A stretch of 64,000 nucleotides of DNA from Phallus indusiatus. Lineage: Eukaryota > Basidiomycota > Agaricomycetes > Phallales > Phallaceae. The stretch covers positions 53,862 through 117,861 of the forward strand of contig JAQFWX010000105.1 in assembly GCA_027605045.1 (NCBI GenBank), written 5' to 3'. Made by a program: the position numbers and the translations under genes. Below, one piece after another: positions 11,959-23,173 of this stretch. The notes under the pieces were generated by a model. The model was not told the DNA's origin and ran no database searches. It saw nothing but the letters and a program-made list of their open reading frames with translations. Each line of letters opens with the position of its first letter. Position 1 is the stretch's first letter.

Positions 11959-14900
11959 TTATTCCCGAGCTTGTAAGGACAATGTACTCTTTGATTTCCT
12001 TGGTCTTGGTTTGGGTTTTGCACGAGTAGACGTTTGAGCTATAGCATGTTATTTTGGTTAGGGTAACGAATGCAGTGATATTTAACGTTAATACCTGGTT
12101 CCTTTATATTTGACGTTTTAGAACTGGATGTTTTTTGTGATGTATTGACGGTGGACTGAGGGACTTGACTTTGGCGTGTTACGTCGTCGGCGGGCTCAAC
12201 CGCCGCTGCCGGAACTTGTTCGTCAACGAGCATTGGAATCTCTTCTTGTGCTCCTGCATCACCTTGTGTGACTATTTGTGGCTGCACCGTACCCCGAAGC
12301 TTTGCAGCCATTTTCAAGCGAACATCATTATGTTCGTGGTCTCGATAATATGTTTTTGGAGGGGGTAAGGAGGGTGGCAAAACTTTTTGAATGAGTTTGT
12401 AATTGTGAAGTGAGGATGTGTTTAACAGAAATCGCATTTTATCATTGTGAAGAACTGCCTTCCGCCGTTGAGCTACGCGCTGGCGTTCCTGATTAACGTG
12501 AATTGACCCTGACGTATCGCATCCGCAGGAAGGACAATCGTGTTGTACATTTACAACACATAGAATATCCTATCAACATTTTTTCTTAAGAATGATAAAA
12601 ATTGGGACACTAAATCATACCTTTGCGTCAACACGTTTGAACACTTGATCCAGTAATATCATTGGGAAGTCGAGTTGTGAGTGTCTCTCAGGTAAAAATT
12701 TAAAATTCTGAACACAAATAAATGATTCTGTGCTATCTGAAACCCCTCTGAAAATTTCTTTGAGTTGCCCGAGCTGCAAAGTCTGAAAATGATCTGTTAA
12801 ACAAATTATACCAAGGGAAGATGTCTCACCCTACCTCTGAATTGCGAAAAATCACAACGGAAGCCGGCTTCGCGACATCTCCGCTGTGCGTTATTACGCT
12901 TTTTCCTTTGTAAAATAATTTACTTGAGTGAAACTCATTTGCAAACTCGGGAGTCTTTGATATTGAGAGACTATTCCACGGAAAACTTTGACGCTGAGCC
13001 TTGCCTTTATGTTCATCCTGATCAGATGATCCCAGCGTGATAGATGCTAGAGAATTGAAATAAATGATTCCTTTTTTTGGGAGAAGTAGCTTACCAGCTG
13101 GCTTCTTGTCAGCATTTGAGAAACCCAGAAGATTCCTATATTCTGAGGTGGCCATAATCGTTCGAGTCACGTTAGAGGAGGCGCGGAAATACTGCTTGGA
13201 TCTCGCACAATGCCAGTATCCGCCGCTGACAATATGCTTGACACGATCGATTTGGGCAAATGTTCTCGCAGTATCTCGACTCGGGGCCATTCGATTGCTA
13301 TGGATGGATGAGAGTCGGAAGACGGAATTAAAGGACTCGTATCTTTCGGTGGAGAAAAGAAGGGCGGGACCAAAGCGTCGTATATAAAAGCCCAAATGTT
13401 TTAAAAAATGAAACTTTGGCTTATTTGTAATTATTGAAGGGGCGCACACCGCTGCTTTTGTCAATAGCTGGTCTATAACCTGATCAAGCTCTTGCTATAA
13501 AAACCAATTAATTGTGCACAATTAAACAGTATGTGAATCTTACAATATATTTATGCATGTCTTGTATCTCTGTATGCCAACATAAAACAGCGAGGCGGCC
13601 CATTAGCAACCAGGCATGAAGGAGATCAGAATGTACAAGATCAAACACCACATAAGGCATGACTTGTACGATTGTCTTGAAATGTTTTCCGATGAGTGAG
13701 CCACGGTACTGACACATGTAGCTTGCCATGATGTTTGGTATGTTGAGACCGTCAGATGAAACTGACTCGAGTCTTGCACGGAAAGTGTCAAATGTTTTTG
13801 CTTGAACAATTATGTGGGTTGATTGGCCCCAAAAATATTTGACGACGCCAAGTAATATGGTGTGAAGGATCTCTGTTGGGCAGTCATTATGAACATTTAC
13901 ACCTGCATCAAAATAAGTTTCATAATTCAAAATGAACGATATGGGAAATACCGGGCATATCAAGAAATGGATTTCGCATATACCCTCCTACACTGAGATC
14001 ATCATATTTTTTTTTCAAGATCTTCTGAATTGCGTCGTGTGATACTTTCTGTTTGTTTAACTCGTTGGACGAATCAATGAAATTCTCGATAAAAGGTTGA
14101 GCAATGGTGTCTTTGATTCCGGTTGCTCGGGCCATGTTCTCGATAGCAGTCTGTGACCGAGGCTGTAAAGCACGCATGAATTGTTCGTCAATTGCTTCTT
14201 TTGTTAAATTAATATCTCGAGGGATTCCACACTACAGAAAATCATTATTATCTTGAAAGGAGAATCAGATCTGCGGTCTACCTCAAATAAACTTAAATAT
14301 CCTTCGTCAGATTGCTTGTAGACTTTTTCCCCGCCAACGTTGCATGTGCGACAAAATTTGTTGGCCTGCAATCCAAATTGACAGCATATTTCAGCATGCA
14401 TGGGATTATCTGCCGCGAATATATACGGCAGAACCTTAAACATGCATTCCCTCCTCTCCAAGCAATCATATGCAATAATCCCGGTGTTTGTTCGGCTGAA
14501 GTCATTAAAATAAAAACTGCGCGAATGAGAAAAATCTTACTAAAAGGATTCTCTAATCCCTTGGGCAAGCTCCAAAGCATTGACGTTAGGAGAACTCCCG
14601 ACAAACCGGACGTTGAATTCTTTGTCAAGCTGCTCGCGGGGCAAACAAGCATTTGATAGGTAACTGACGTAGTGTTTGTTCCACTGCTTAGATACGTTTC
14701 CCGAGACGTCGTCAATAAATAAGCTCGTAAATATATGATAGTAAGGACGTCCACGTGCGGCGATTCTTTTCGGATTTGGCATATTCCTGCCAAATGTTTG
14801 GGAACATTCTGAATGGGAGTTGAAAACACATAGGCGCAATACCAAAATCCGAACATACCCGAAAATTTGACATCCCCCTTTTTTTGCAAATCTTCGAAGG

Positions 14901-16285
14901 TATATACCAGATCCGTCAAAGCACATTCTTTTTGTATGGTTGTATGCACAACGAAACCTCCCTGAAAAGGCAAGCCATAAGTCATGAAAGGAGGGAAAGC
15001 GGAAACCGCTTACAGGTGTCAAGGTTGCGGGCATGCCGACTGCCCATAATCCATTATTCTCTTTGATAAACCATTTTTGAGGAATAAAATATGTCTGATC
15101 TCTAGACAAACATATTTCCCCGACATAAAAATGCCGCCCGTCCGGGTGAATAGCCATTGGTGTCAATAGCTCCTCAGGAAGGTCGCGAAGCCATTTTTTC
15201 CCATGCCAAGTTTGTGAAATAGAACCGTCTTGATTTACCATAGGGTAGAAAACAAGATGGGGTCGTACAAGTGGGTTAGATAGGTCCTAATAACACTGAG
15301 ACGAGTGCAACAATAAGGGATTATTGTATACAAACCTTAGAGATTGCAGCACCAATCTCATTGATATAAAAAATGCTCCCTTTGTGAGTTCGTTTTTCAG
15401 ATGTTGGATCGCCAAAGCTCTCTGTTAATTCCTTTTGCATTTTTTCGAGCGCATACAACGTGGGCACATCTTGTGCTCCAAGATCTTTCCCCCACTTCAA
15501 AACTGCTCGTTTCTGTGCTTCTGAAAATCGCAAGCGCGGGGAATTAAATAGAATATCCGTCAAAAACATCTAATGGACGATATAGTCGCAAAATCTCCTG
15601 GACTGAAGATAACTTACTGCTTTGTTTGGATATGGAGCCCATTCACTTTTCCAGTCTGAATTTTTGAATTGTGCGGAGGCTGGGTAACAATCCGTTTCCT
15701 CAACATCTATTAAATCTCGCTGAGAGCTTAAATTTTGAATTTCATACACCCGAACCTTCTTGAGCCGCAGGCTCCTCAAACGCATCACACCATTCACTTA
15801 GCAAGCCTTCAAGAGGAAGTTCGGAATCATCATTCATGGGTGGTGTATTTATGGCGGAAAGAGCTCCATGGTAGTCACTGAATTCTTGAATCGGATCAAA
15901 ATTTGGCGAGTTCCTGTGGACGTCATCTGGAATAGAAGTTTCCAGAGACGAGATTCTGCTTGATGACTCTTGAGATCATGGGTTAGACATACCGCGATCG
16001 CCTCTTAACGGATGACAAGATTACCTGGTCTATTAGAGCGGACCGTATAATTAACCTCAGGAAAATAGTCTTCATCATCCGTTTTGTTTCTAGCCCGGAC
16101 TGCTGCAAGGTGTTTCTGAGAGGTTGCATGCACCCTCGCATTGTTGAACTCCATCGGGTTAGCGTTCTTACAGAAGCGGCATCTGGCTAATCGCGCTTCT
16201 TCATAGATCTCAAATTCTAAAATGGATTTAGATTCTGGAATTCCGCAAGTTATTGTTTACCTGAAATATTGAGTTTTGAACCCAT
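11959..16285 (-). CDS. Transposase-like protein of an expanded Agaricomycete family
   Basis: Main gene of the element. Sixteen exons fit GT..AG and a single frame of 1193 codons: 16261-16285, 16025-16216, 15756-15968, 15618-15706, 15336-15569, 15014-15286, 14859-14961, 14541-14808, 14282-14495, 13952-14231, 13902-13544, 13494-13095, 13046-12835, 12782-12621, 12569-12095 and 12038-11959. Near the N-terminus is a zinc-finger-like CRFC...H.....H (CRFCKNANP, then HATSQKH). Family motifs follow: LFIDDVSGNVSKQWNKH, ADNPMHAEICCQFG, CRTCNVGG, DCPTEILHTILLGVVKYFWG, YRGSLIGKHFK, KPKFHFLKHLGFYIRRFGPA and STERYESFN. Near the C-terminus is CPSCGC. I know this family as a high-copy, transposon-borne protein of mushrooms; I cannot assign catalytic residues with certainty, though acidic DD in DDVSGN and the E of STERYESFN are conserved candidates. 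It has no stops or frameshifts, so it may be active. Confidence 0.85.
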
Positions 16286-16368
16286 CCGCAGACCAGTGGC
16301 ACAGGACGCGGACGCTTGCGTCACACGCAGGTCACATGCTTACGAAACCACCCAGTTTTTGCATCCAA

Positions 16369-17080
16369 CCATGTCATCGTCATCACCTTCGGTGTCGACC
16401 GTCGTCGTTTCCCCCCAATTTCTGTCATCCAGCATTCCCATCAACAAACACTCCCACTTAAGACTCATATTTGAAGGATCCGGTGTAAGTCTGAGACCTT
16501 TGAACCGTTCTTTTATGCTCAGCCGGTTTTAGGAACCTGTCGAGGTTATAGTGCCGTTACACTGCCAGAAGTGCAATAACGCGCAGCAACAAAGTCAAAA
16601 GGTGAGTAGGAATACGCTCCGGAAACATTATCTCAATAATACCCCACAGCGTCCCTTCACCTTCGCCTCAAGTCCATTTCCTTCGGTGTCCTCGTCGACT
16701 GCCCCGCCACTCAAAGCGAATGGACGAAGTTGGCGTCGGATGTTTACGGATGGCTCAAAAAATTAACTGTTCAAGACCGTATGACCGATGAGTGGCGTTG
16801 GGCCATCAATTATTTTTGGATATGTTACCTGGCAAGCTCCCCGCTCTTCCCTGTAGTCACAAACCCGGCGATTGATTGGGACCCTGAATTCGCTCCGTTA
16901 TATGGCGAATATCTCCATAATCGCACGCAGCTGACTATCCTTGGTAAATATGTGCAATCCGACACAAACGCAGAAGTCGTCGCTCGTCTAGTTGAATGGT
17001 TGAAGTTGCGGCAAACTTGGATCCTCGGGGGAGTAGATATCAAAGAGTTCCAACGAAAAGTCATTGTCAATGAACTTTAA
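16369..17080 (+). CDS. Hypothetical ORF inside the element, divergent from the transposase-like gene
   Basis: Starts 84 bases from the transposase-like start on the opposite strand, so the two share a promoter region. The first exon begins MSSSSPSVST (ATG at 16369). The last exon (to TAA at 17078-17080) holds a coherent helical, Trp-rich domain: SEWTKLASDVYGWLKK, EWRWAINYFWICYLAS, DWDPEFAPLYGEYL and VARLVEWLKLRQTWILGGVD. I could not join the middle exons in one frame with good donors (candidates are GTAAGT at about 16483 and GTGAGT at about 16602), so the 5' structure is uncertain. No known domain. A third, element-encoded protein is the simplest reading; a captured host gene is the alternative. 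Confidence 0.5.
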
Positions 17081-17429
17081 AAGGTTTAGTTTGATACTTT
17101 GTGGCAATTATGATTGTTACTGCCCGAACTTTTGACCATCCGCTCCTCTATAGTATATACCTGTGCTCTGATTGTTGCCATTTTTTTAGTTTGAACTTTT
17201 CGCTTGATTGTTGTCTTGATTATATGTGAAAACTGATACCAGATCGTTGTTTAAAATTTTCGATGAATTCCTCTCGAAATACGTAGATGTAATTAAACTT
17301 GAATTCATTGCTATTAATCTTACTCTTGTTGTTAGTGAATATATTCAACATTGACTTTGGCACAAGCTGAAATATGCGGTACTTTTCTTGCGAAGAGCGC
17401 AATATTTGACATGGAAATGATTGGTTTCT

Positions 17430-17522
17430 TGAGGTTTTGGGAAGAGTGTAGTAATAATGTTGCCGTGAAATAACATGTCATTTTGGGAAGAGTGTAGTAG
17501 TAATGTTGCCTTGAAATGACTA
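17430..17522. repeat. Two tandem ~42-bp direct repeats in the transposon's right arm
   Basis: The stretch TTTTGGGAAGAGTGTAGTA, then about TAATGTTGCCNTGAAAT.AC, occurs twice in direct order (near 17436 and 17479) with a few differences. It lies in noncoding element DNA, 150-240 bp inside the right inverted repeat. Subterminal repeats like this often bind transposases; that is inference. Confidence 0.6.
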
Positions 17523-17674
17523 AATATACAGGTCAAGCTTTGCATTGCTCTGATTCCTTTACGGGAACATGGAGAATCCGTGCTTGCTTTTGGCCACCAT
17601 TAAGTTCTTCTGACGAGCCAATCCCTTATTGACGCCTTATTGCGGCTTAACGTTCATTATTTTGAAGAAACTGT

Positions 17675-17901
17675 CTCCGTTCATGCCGTGACTGCCGTGA
17701 ACGGAATCATTCTTGCTTGCCGATTCTCAAACTCCGAATCCCGAGCGGAATTTCAAATCTTTTCATAAATCAGAGAAAATATGATAAGCGAGGAATCTAA
17801 GAAATCTCTACTAAAAACCTCAAAATTTCTGCAGAAAACGCTCAAATTTTTTGAGGTGATTAAATCGCCTCAAATTCTCACTTTTCTCGTCCGGGCGTGT
17901 A
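17675..17901 (-). repeat. Right terminal inverted repeat of the 8.6-kb element
   Basis: Exact reverse complement of 9302-9528. The open frame across it (MISEESKKSLLKT...) is present in both copies only because the DNA is the same, and is not treated as a gene. Confidence 0.92.
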
Positions 17902-18390
17902 ACCCGAGCCGGTCTGAAAAACCTTGGGAATGGAACAGGAAGTCAGAGTATCTGGCACAATTGATATATCTGATTGGCACAGTATCATTGCCAAACACCA
18001 AAGGATCGCCCTTACAGCGTAAACAGCGTCAACATCGGTTACGCCGCCATCGGAACGAAATCTGCTACGGGTGAGATACTTCTAGGCTTGAGCGCACCTG
18101 TCGTTGTATAAGAGGACAATGGTGGATATGGCTATAAAGTTAATTCTGAGGCCAAAACCTGAACTGAAGAACAGCTTTCAAAGTTTTGTTTATTCCTAAT
18201 TGAAATGGATTTTAAACTCCGAGCGAATCGGACAAAATCCTTGCCGGAAGCCGAATCAACCTTACTGACAATTCCTTTTTTTCTCGCTACGCTATTGAAT
18301 CCAAACGACAGTTTCAAGGTAAAGTATCTTCCTCTCCTGTATCATTAATCAAACCCTGACATTAGAATGGAGGTACGAGATCAGGACTGT
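17902..18390. other. Right flank of the transposon, no clear gene
   Basis: Open + strand segments exist (18206-18319 reads MDFKLRANRTKSLPEAES and ends at a GTAAAG donor at 18320), and a possible acceptor TTAG lies at 18362-18365. Joining that exon to the ORF at 18404 does not keep the frame. I see no recognised domain. Confidence 0.4.
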
Positions 18391-18403
18391 CTTGGTCGGA
18401 GAA

Positions 18404-18871
18404 ATGCATGTTGCGGATACTAATGAAGAGCAACAGCCTGAATCTTCGATCGCCAATGATGATGTCAGAGAACGCATAGCGCACTCCACATGCAACATCC
18501 TTCTCCAGCCTGAAGCAGTCCACCTGGCTGAGCATATGCCACTTTTTTCTGACTACATCAACGACTCCCCAGTCGTCAGTTTATGTACTGATGTGTCCGA
18601 TCCATCTACGCACGCCAATCACACAGTTTTTCGCTCCTCTTGCCAAGTCCACATCCAGAAGTCATCAATTCTCCAAAGATTAAGAACCATCCCGGCAACC
18701 GCAATTGGAACAGCCTGCCGCAGAACCCTCGGTCATAGCTCTCAGGACAGATTCAATTGGACACCATTTGACGCCCCACCAATTTACATAGTGGGTGTCA
18801 TACATTGCCTAGCCCGAATCGCAGACCAATTTACAATTATCAATTCGGCAATCGCAGCCAGCACCTTTTAA
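18404..18871 (+). CDS. Hypothetical protein, weak support
   Basis: Uninterrupted frame from ATG at 18404 (MHVADTNEEQQPESS) to TAA, about 155 residues. A hydrophobic segment is near the C-terminus (DAPPIYIVGVIHCLARIAD). The frame may extend upstream to an exon ending before 18362, but no clean splice was found. No family recognised, no signal peptide. It could be a degraded or spurious ORF. Confidence 0.3.
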   Translation: MHVADTNEEQQPESSIANDDVRERIAHSTCNILLQPEAVHLAEHMPLFSDYINDSPVVSLCTDVSDPSTHANHTVFRSSCQVHIQKSSILQRLRTIPATAIGTACRRTLGHSSQDRFNWTPFDAPPIYIVGVIHCLARIADQFTIINSAIAASTF

Positions 18872-19039
18872 TACAATACTTTCACGTCTATTAATCCGCA
18901 CGTGAACACAAATATAAACATCCAGTTATTCCCCCTCAGTTCCAGGATTCCCACCCCAACGTCTCCACCTTCCTAATTATAACCTCAGTCCCGCCCATCT
19001 TCGTAGGGCAGAGAGATTACGTTGCTTCATACACCCTTC

Positions 19040-21820
19040 ATGTCCAACCTCTTGCCATCGCATCGTGTCTCAACAGGCTCGTCCGCGAGCACAACTTCCA
19101 ATGAAAAACCCCACCAGTCGACGAATCTCGCTAATACCAACGAAAAGAATGTCCCAACGTCTTCAAATAATATCAACGAAAAAGGTGTAAATGGTACAGG
19201 TTCAGCCAAAGCAGCCGCCGTCGAAGTCGACGGGAGCTATGACGAGGCTCAATATGGACATCTGCATCGACAGCTGAAGAACCGTCATATCCAGATGATT
19301 TCCATCGGTCTGTATCTTTTGTGCGCTTCTAGTTACTGTCGCTAATATATTTTGTCGTGTTTTCAGGTGGGGTTATTGGAACAGGTTCATACATTTCCCA
19401 TTTGTCTGTAGGCTTTCTCATTTCAAACACATGCAGGTCTCTTTCTCGGCACGTCAACTTCCCTCGCAAACGGAGGCCCGGTAGGACTGTTTTTGGGATA
19501 TACAATCATGTCATCTGTCTGCATTGGGGGTTCGTCCATTCAAATTTCTTTCGCCTTTTCATCCCGAAATAACATTCCTACTTAGTAATGTTATCCCTCG
19601 GCGAATTAGTAACATACCTGTACGTCTGCTCGTGAATCTCAACCTAAAAAAGGACATGACGTTGACAAATTTTTAACAAATTTCAAATAGTCCTATCGCG
19701 GGTGGACACATAACATTATCAGGTCGGTTTGTAGATCCCGCGCTAGCTTTTGCAATGGGATGGAATTATTGGTATTCCTGGTGTGTCGCCTTACCTGGTT
19801 AGTCTGATATCATTATTGGCACATTTTGCATTGAGCTAAATATGATGATTTTTTTCGCTCTCCAGCTGAATTATCAGCCGCAGCCGTATTGGTAAATTGT
19901 ATGTCACTATTTTTATAAATCCTTTGCCACATGTATCAATTTTCGCACATTCAAATTAGTTTGGAACAAATCCATAAACGTGCGTTCTTTCTCTTTTTCT
20001 AAAGCTCTAGCCGTAAACAGTGAAATCTCTTTTACGTCACAGAACGCCGTTTGGATTACTATCTTCTTCGGAGTTGTTTTGGGTATCAATTTCCTCGGTA
20101 CCCGGGCATTTGGAGAATGTGAATTCTGGTTCGGTGGGTTCTTTTATATAATATATGTATTCTAGATACCTAATCTGTTTTTTTTTCAGCCTCAATCAAG
20201 GTTCTAACCATTATTGGACTTATTATATTGGGCATTGTTATCGATCTAGGAGGCGGTCCGAATCATCACAGATTAGGTTTCCAGTTCTGGGTAGGGCCGA
20301 AATTAGTCATACTTCATCATCACATTCAGTGTTTAACCATCAATATTCAGAGAAATCCAGGACCATTCGTCGATTTCAACGGTATCAAAGGTCCAAAAGG
20401 CCATTTCTTAGGGTTCTGGTCTGTCCTCATTCAGGCCGCATATGCTTTTGTAAAGTGTCCTCGTTAATATGTGAGAAAAATGGCGCATATACTTAGTCTT
20501 TTTTTGGTTATCCAGATTGGGACAGAAATTATCGGAATGACAGCCGCCGAAACTCAGAATCCACGCAAGAATATTCCGCGCGCTATTAAAGGTGTTTACG
20601 TTCGAATTTGCGTCTTTTATATTTTAGGAGTATTCGTACGTCTCGAACCCTATTTTTATCTTGCTGTCTTGAAATTGAATGTCTCTTTTCCTAAGGTTTT
20701 GGGTCTCATTTGTCCCAGTAACGATAAACGCCTCACCACGGGCACTAATACAGCTGCATCATCCGCATGGGTTATTGCTATTCAAATCGCAGGAATCAAA
20801 ACATTACCTAGTATTATTAACGCTTGTTTATTAAGTACGAAGATTCCCACACTTTTACAAACTTATTTTGACCTTGACCCGTTCTGTTCTTAGCTTCTGC
20901 CTGGTCCGCTGGATCATCTGACTTTTATACCGCTTCGCGTGCTCTCTATGGTCTTGCGACGCTAGGACAAGCTCCTAAGATTTTCAGAAAGGTCAGTCAT
21001 AACCATGTGACCGAATACCGTTGCTTATTTTTATATGGACAGACAAATAGATTCGGGACACCATATGTATCATTATTCGGCTGTTCACTCGTATGATCTC
21101 CCTTCTCGCATAAATATTCGAGTCTTCTCATATTCTTCGTATCTCTTCATTTATTTAGCTCGGTCTTCTAGCATACATGGGGTCTTCATCCGGTTCTTCT
21201 AGAGTGTTCAGCTGGTTCTCAAATATGAGTTCCGTCACGGGTATGTTGAACTGGATGGGAATATGTATTACCTTGATTCGCTTCAGAAAGGGATTAAAGG
21301 TAATATTTAATACTACTCATATTGATTGATTGATCGACTCACTCATTCATTGCGTAGGCACACGGAATAGACCCCTCTAGTTTACCCTTTTCCAGCCGAT
21401 TACAGCCGTACATTGCTTGGTGGTCTTTATGGTAAGCATTCCTTTACCCCTTGTTTGAGAACACCCGTTGCAAATGAATTAATTATATTTGACAGCTGGG
21501 TCATTCTGATTATACTCTTTGCCGATTGGTCCGTGTTCCTCAAAGGAAAGTGGGATCACGCAGCTTTTATATCCACTTATTTCCCAGTTCCTTTCTTTAT
21601 TATGTACGTGTATAATTTCCGATTATCTCAGGGTTATACTGAAGTTTGTGCAATTCTAGCCTTTATTTCGGGTACAAGTTTTATTACAAAACTCAAATAC
21701 TGAGACGTGAGTCTTGAATCTTACATTTGAAAATACCTCGTACCAGATTTAACTCGGATTAATATTCTTTTAGCCTCAGAGATGGATTTTGTAACATTTG
21801 TTGATGATCCCACTATTTAA
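19040..21820 (+). CDS. Amino-acid permease (APC superfamily, YAT/AAT type)
   Basis: Plasma-membrane proton symporter for amino acids, 12 predicted spans. Nineteen exons join in frame to 570 residues: 19040-19307, 19367-19384, 19437-19529, 19586-19619, 19691-19797, 19866-19898, 19960-19979, 20043-20133, 20190-20290, 20351-20449, 20516-20635, 20696-20834, 20894-20991, 21043-21090, 21159-21299, 21358-21431, 21496-21603, 21660-21706 and 21748-21820. The hydrophilic N-terminus ends in HRQLKNRHIQMISIGG, then GTGLFLGTS; other family motifs are MSLGELVTYLPIAGGH-like, GWNYWYSW, NFLGTRAFGECEFWF, GTEIIGMTAAE, LLTSAWSAGSSDFYTASR and RFGTPYVSL. Very short exons (18, 20, 33 and 34 nt) are unusual in number but splice correctly. 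Specific substrate cannot be read. Confidence 0.92.
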
Positions 21821-22026
21821 ATATTTGTCGATGGATAAGGGTGTGGTAATAGTATTTTATCATTGTATAAGTGAAATTTAACCACTTTTCATGTACATCA
21901 TCAAAAGCCGTTGAACGTATAGGTATCACGGAGTTTTATTATATTACTGACTTGGTAAATCACGTCTGCTCGCAAATTACTTTATTTTTACATATCTAAT
22001 AATGCATCTACGAACCCCAAAACTTT

Positions 22027-23173
22027 TTAACTGAAACAAGTCAACCACCTGTCACTCTTCCCTTCCAAAGCATTCACAATTTCCCTCGCAACAATACGTT
22101 GAGACTGTTCTGAAGGATGCAATTCATCGAACCTGATGCAAGATATGAATCAGTCGCCGCGTAAGCCATACAAGCTCCGTATAGAAACTCACCAAACGAA
22201 ACTATCAGCTGCAGTTCCGCTGTTGATCGTGCAATCCGCGACACCGCTTGTCGATTCGTTAAGCTGGAAGACGCACGAATCCCAGCATCCGGTTGTGTTG
22301 AAAGGAACAGTACCGTTGAGATATTGAGATGGGTTATTGAGTATATCAGTGAAAAGACCGTGAGAGTCGAATAAACCTATGATTATAATCATGTTAACGA
22401 CCTACGCTTTTATGATATTTGAATGAGGGAACTTACAAACGTGCGCGTCTTTCAGTGTTGGAGCGAGATTGGCGAGCATGAGTTTGGTGAGTTGGTTACC
22501 AGCTGCGACGAATTCTTTCATCATAACGTTCCATTCTGTCGTATTGCGTTGTTCGGTCCAGTACTTGTTAGGATAAGAGTCAGCGGAATAGAGCACTACG
22601 TGATCGAGTGGAACCATCTAATAGCAATTAAAAAATCTTTGAATCAGCCTGAAGGAGAAATTATTGAGGGGCCCTTACGTTCTGGAAGAAAAAGTTCCGT
22701 GCACCATGGTCATACATGGTCTGAACCCATCCAACAGCACATGTGGTAGTATTGACGAGACTAACGCCGGGGACAGCTTGACCACTAATCAGCTCTCCCA
22801 CACCAACATCATTCGTCCCAATCCAAAGTGTAAACAGCGTTTCTTCAGCATTGAAACTCTTCCCGTTATTCGTGGCATTCAAAAAAGCGGGAATTTCATC
22901 TTGGACGACAGCGGGGAACGTGCGCGGGGTCAGATTTTGGTCGCAAGTGGCGCCTGAGCGAGCGAAATCGAGGAAGGAGAGGTGGCCGTAGTCTGCGGCG
23001 TATATGGGCCAGAGGGCAAAAGAGGCTTGGGTTATGTCGGTGTAGCTGTCTCCAAATGTCATGAGCTTTGTAATCTTTTGTTTGAATGGTTGGTGCTGGA
23101 AGATTGGTTGGAAGGCATGAACGCTGGTGAGGAGGAGAGCAAGAGCGAGGTAAAGTGCGGTGAGTTTGAACAT
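22027..23173 (-). CDS. Secreted GDSL/SGNH-family esterase
   Basis: Four exons (22679-23173, 22437-22617, 22193-22376, 22027-22132) give 321 residues in one frame. The start at 23173 yields a clean signal peptide (MFKLTALYLALALLLTSVHA). SGNH blocks: MTFGDSYTD (catalytic Ser), FARSGATCDQN, LWIGTNDVG (Asn) and FDELHPSEQ (Asp/His). These are all four catalytic blocks. Several N-glycosylation sequons (NATN, NTTT, NTTE, NESTS) agree with secretion. The layout is like fungal CE16-type acetylesterases that deacetylate plant cell-wall oligosaccharides, but the exact substrate is inferred. Convergent with the upstream permease: only about 200 bp separate their ends. Confidence 0.92.

Larger units (their letters stand above)
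9302..17901. mobile_element. 8.6-kb DNA transposon with 227-bp terminal inverted repeats
   Basis: Bounded by two inverted repeats identical base for base over 227 bp (9302-9528 and 17675-17901), giving an element of exactly 8600 bp. Termini read TACACGCCCGGACGAG inward. Between the repeats are a 1192-residue transposase-like gene (11959-16285, -), a 533-residue accessory gene (9774-11692, -) and a divergent + strand ORF (about 16369-17080). All 23 exons of the two minus-strand genes join in frame with no stop. Identical repeats plus intact genes suggest recent insertion and possible autonomy (inference). No clear target-site duplication is seen next to the ends. The superfamily cannot be fixed by eye: long repeats and a large multi-exon transposase would fit several cut-and-paste groups expanded in Agaricomycetes. 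Confidence 0.85.

Noticed and set aside
17781..18074. ORF MISEESKKSLLKTSKFLQKTL... present also at 9222-9422
   Set aside because: It is only the translation of the terminal inverted repeat; no start context, no exon continuation and different sequence after the repeat edge.
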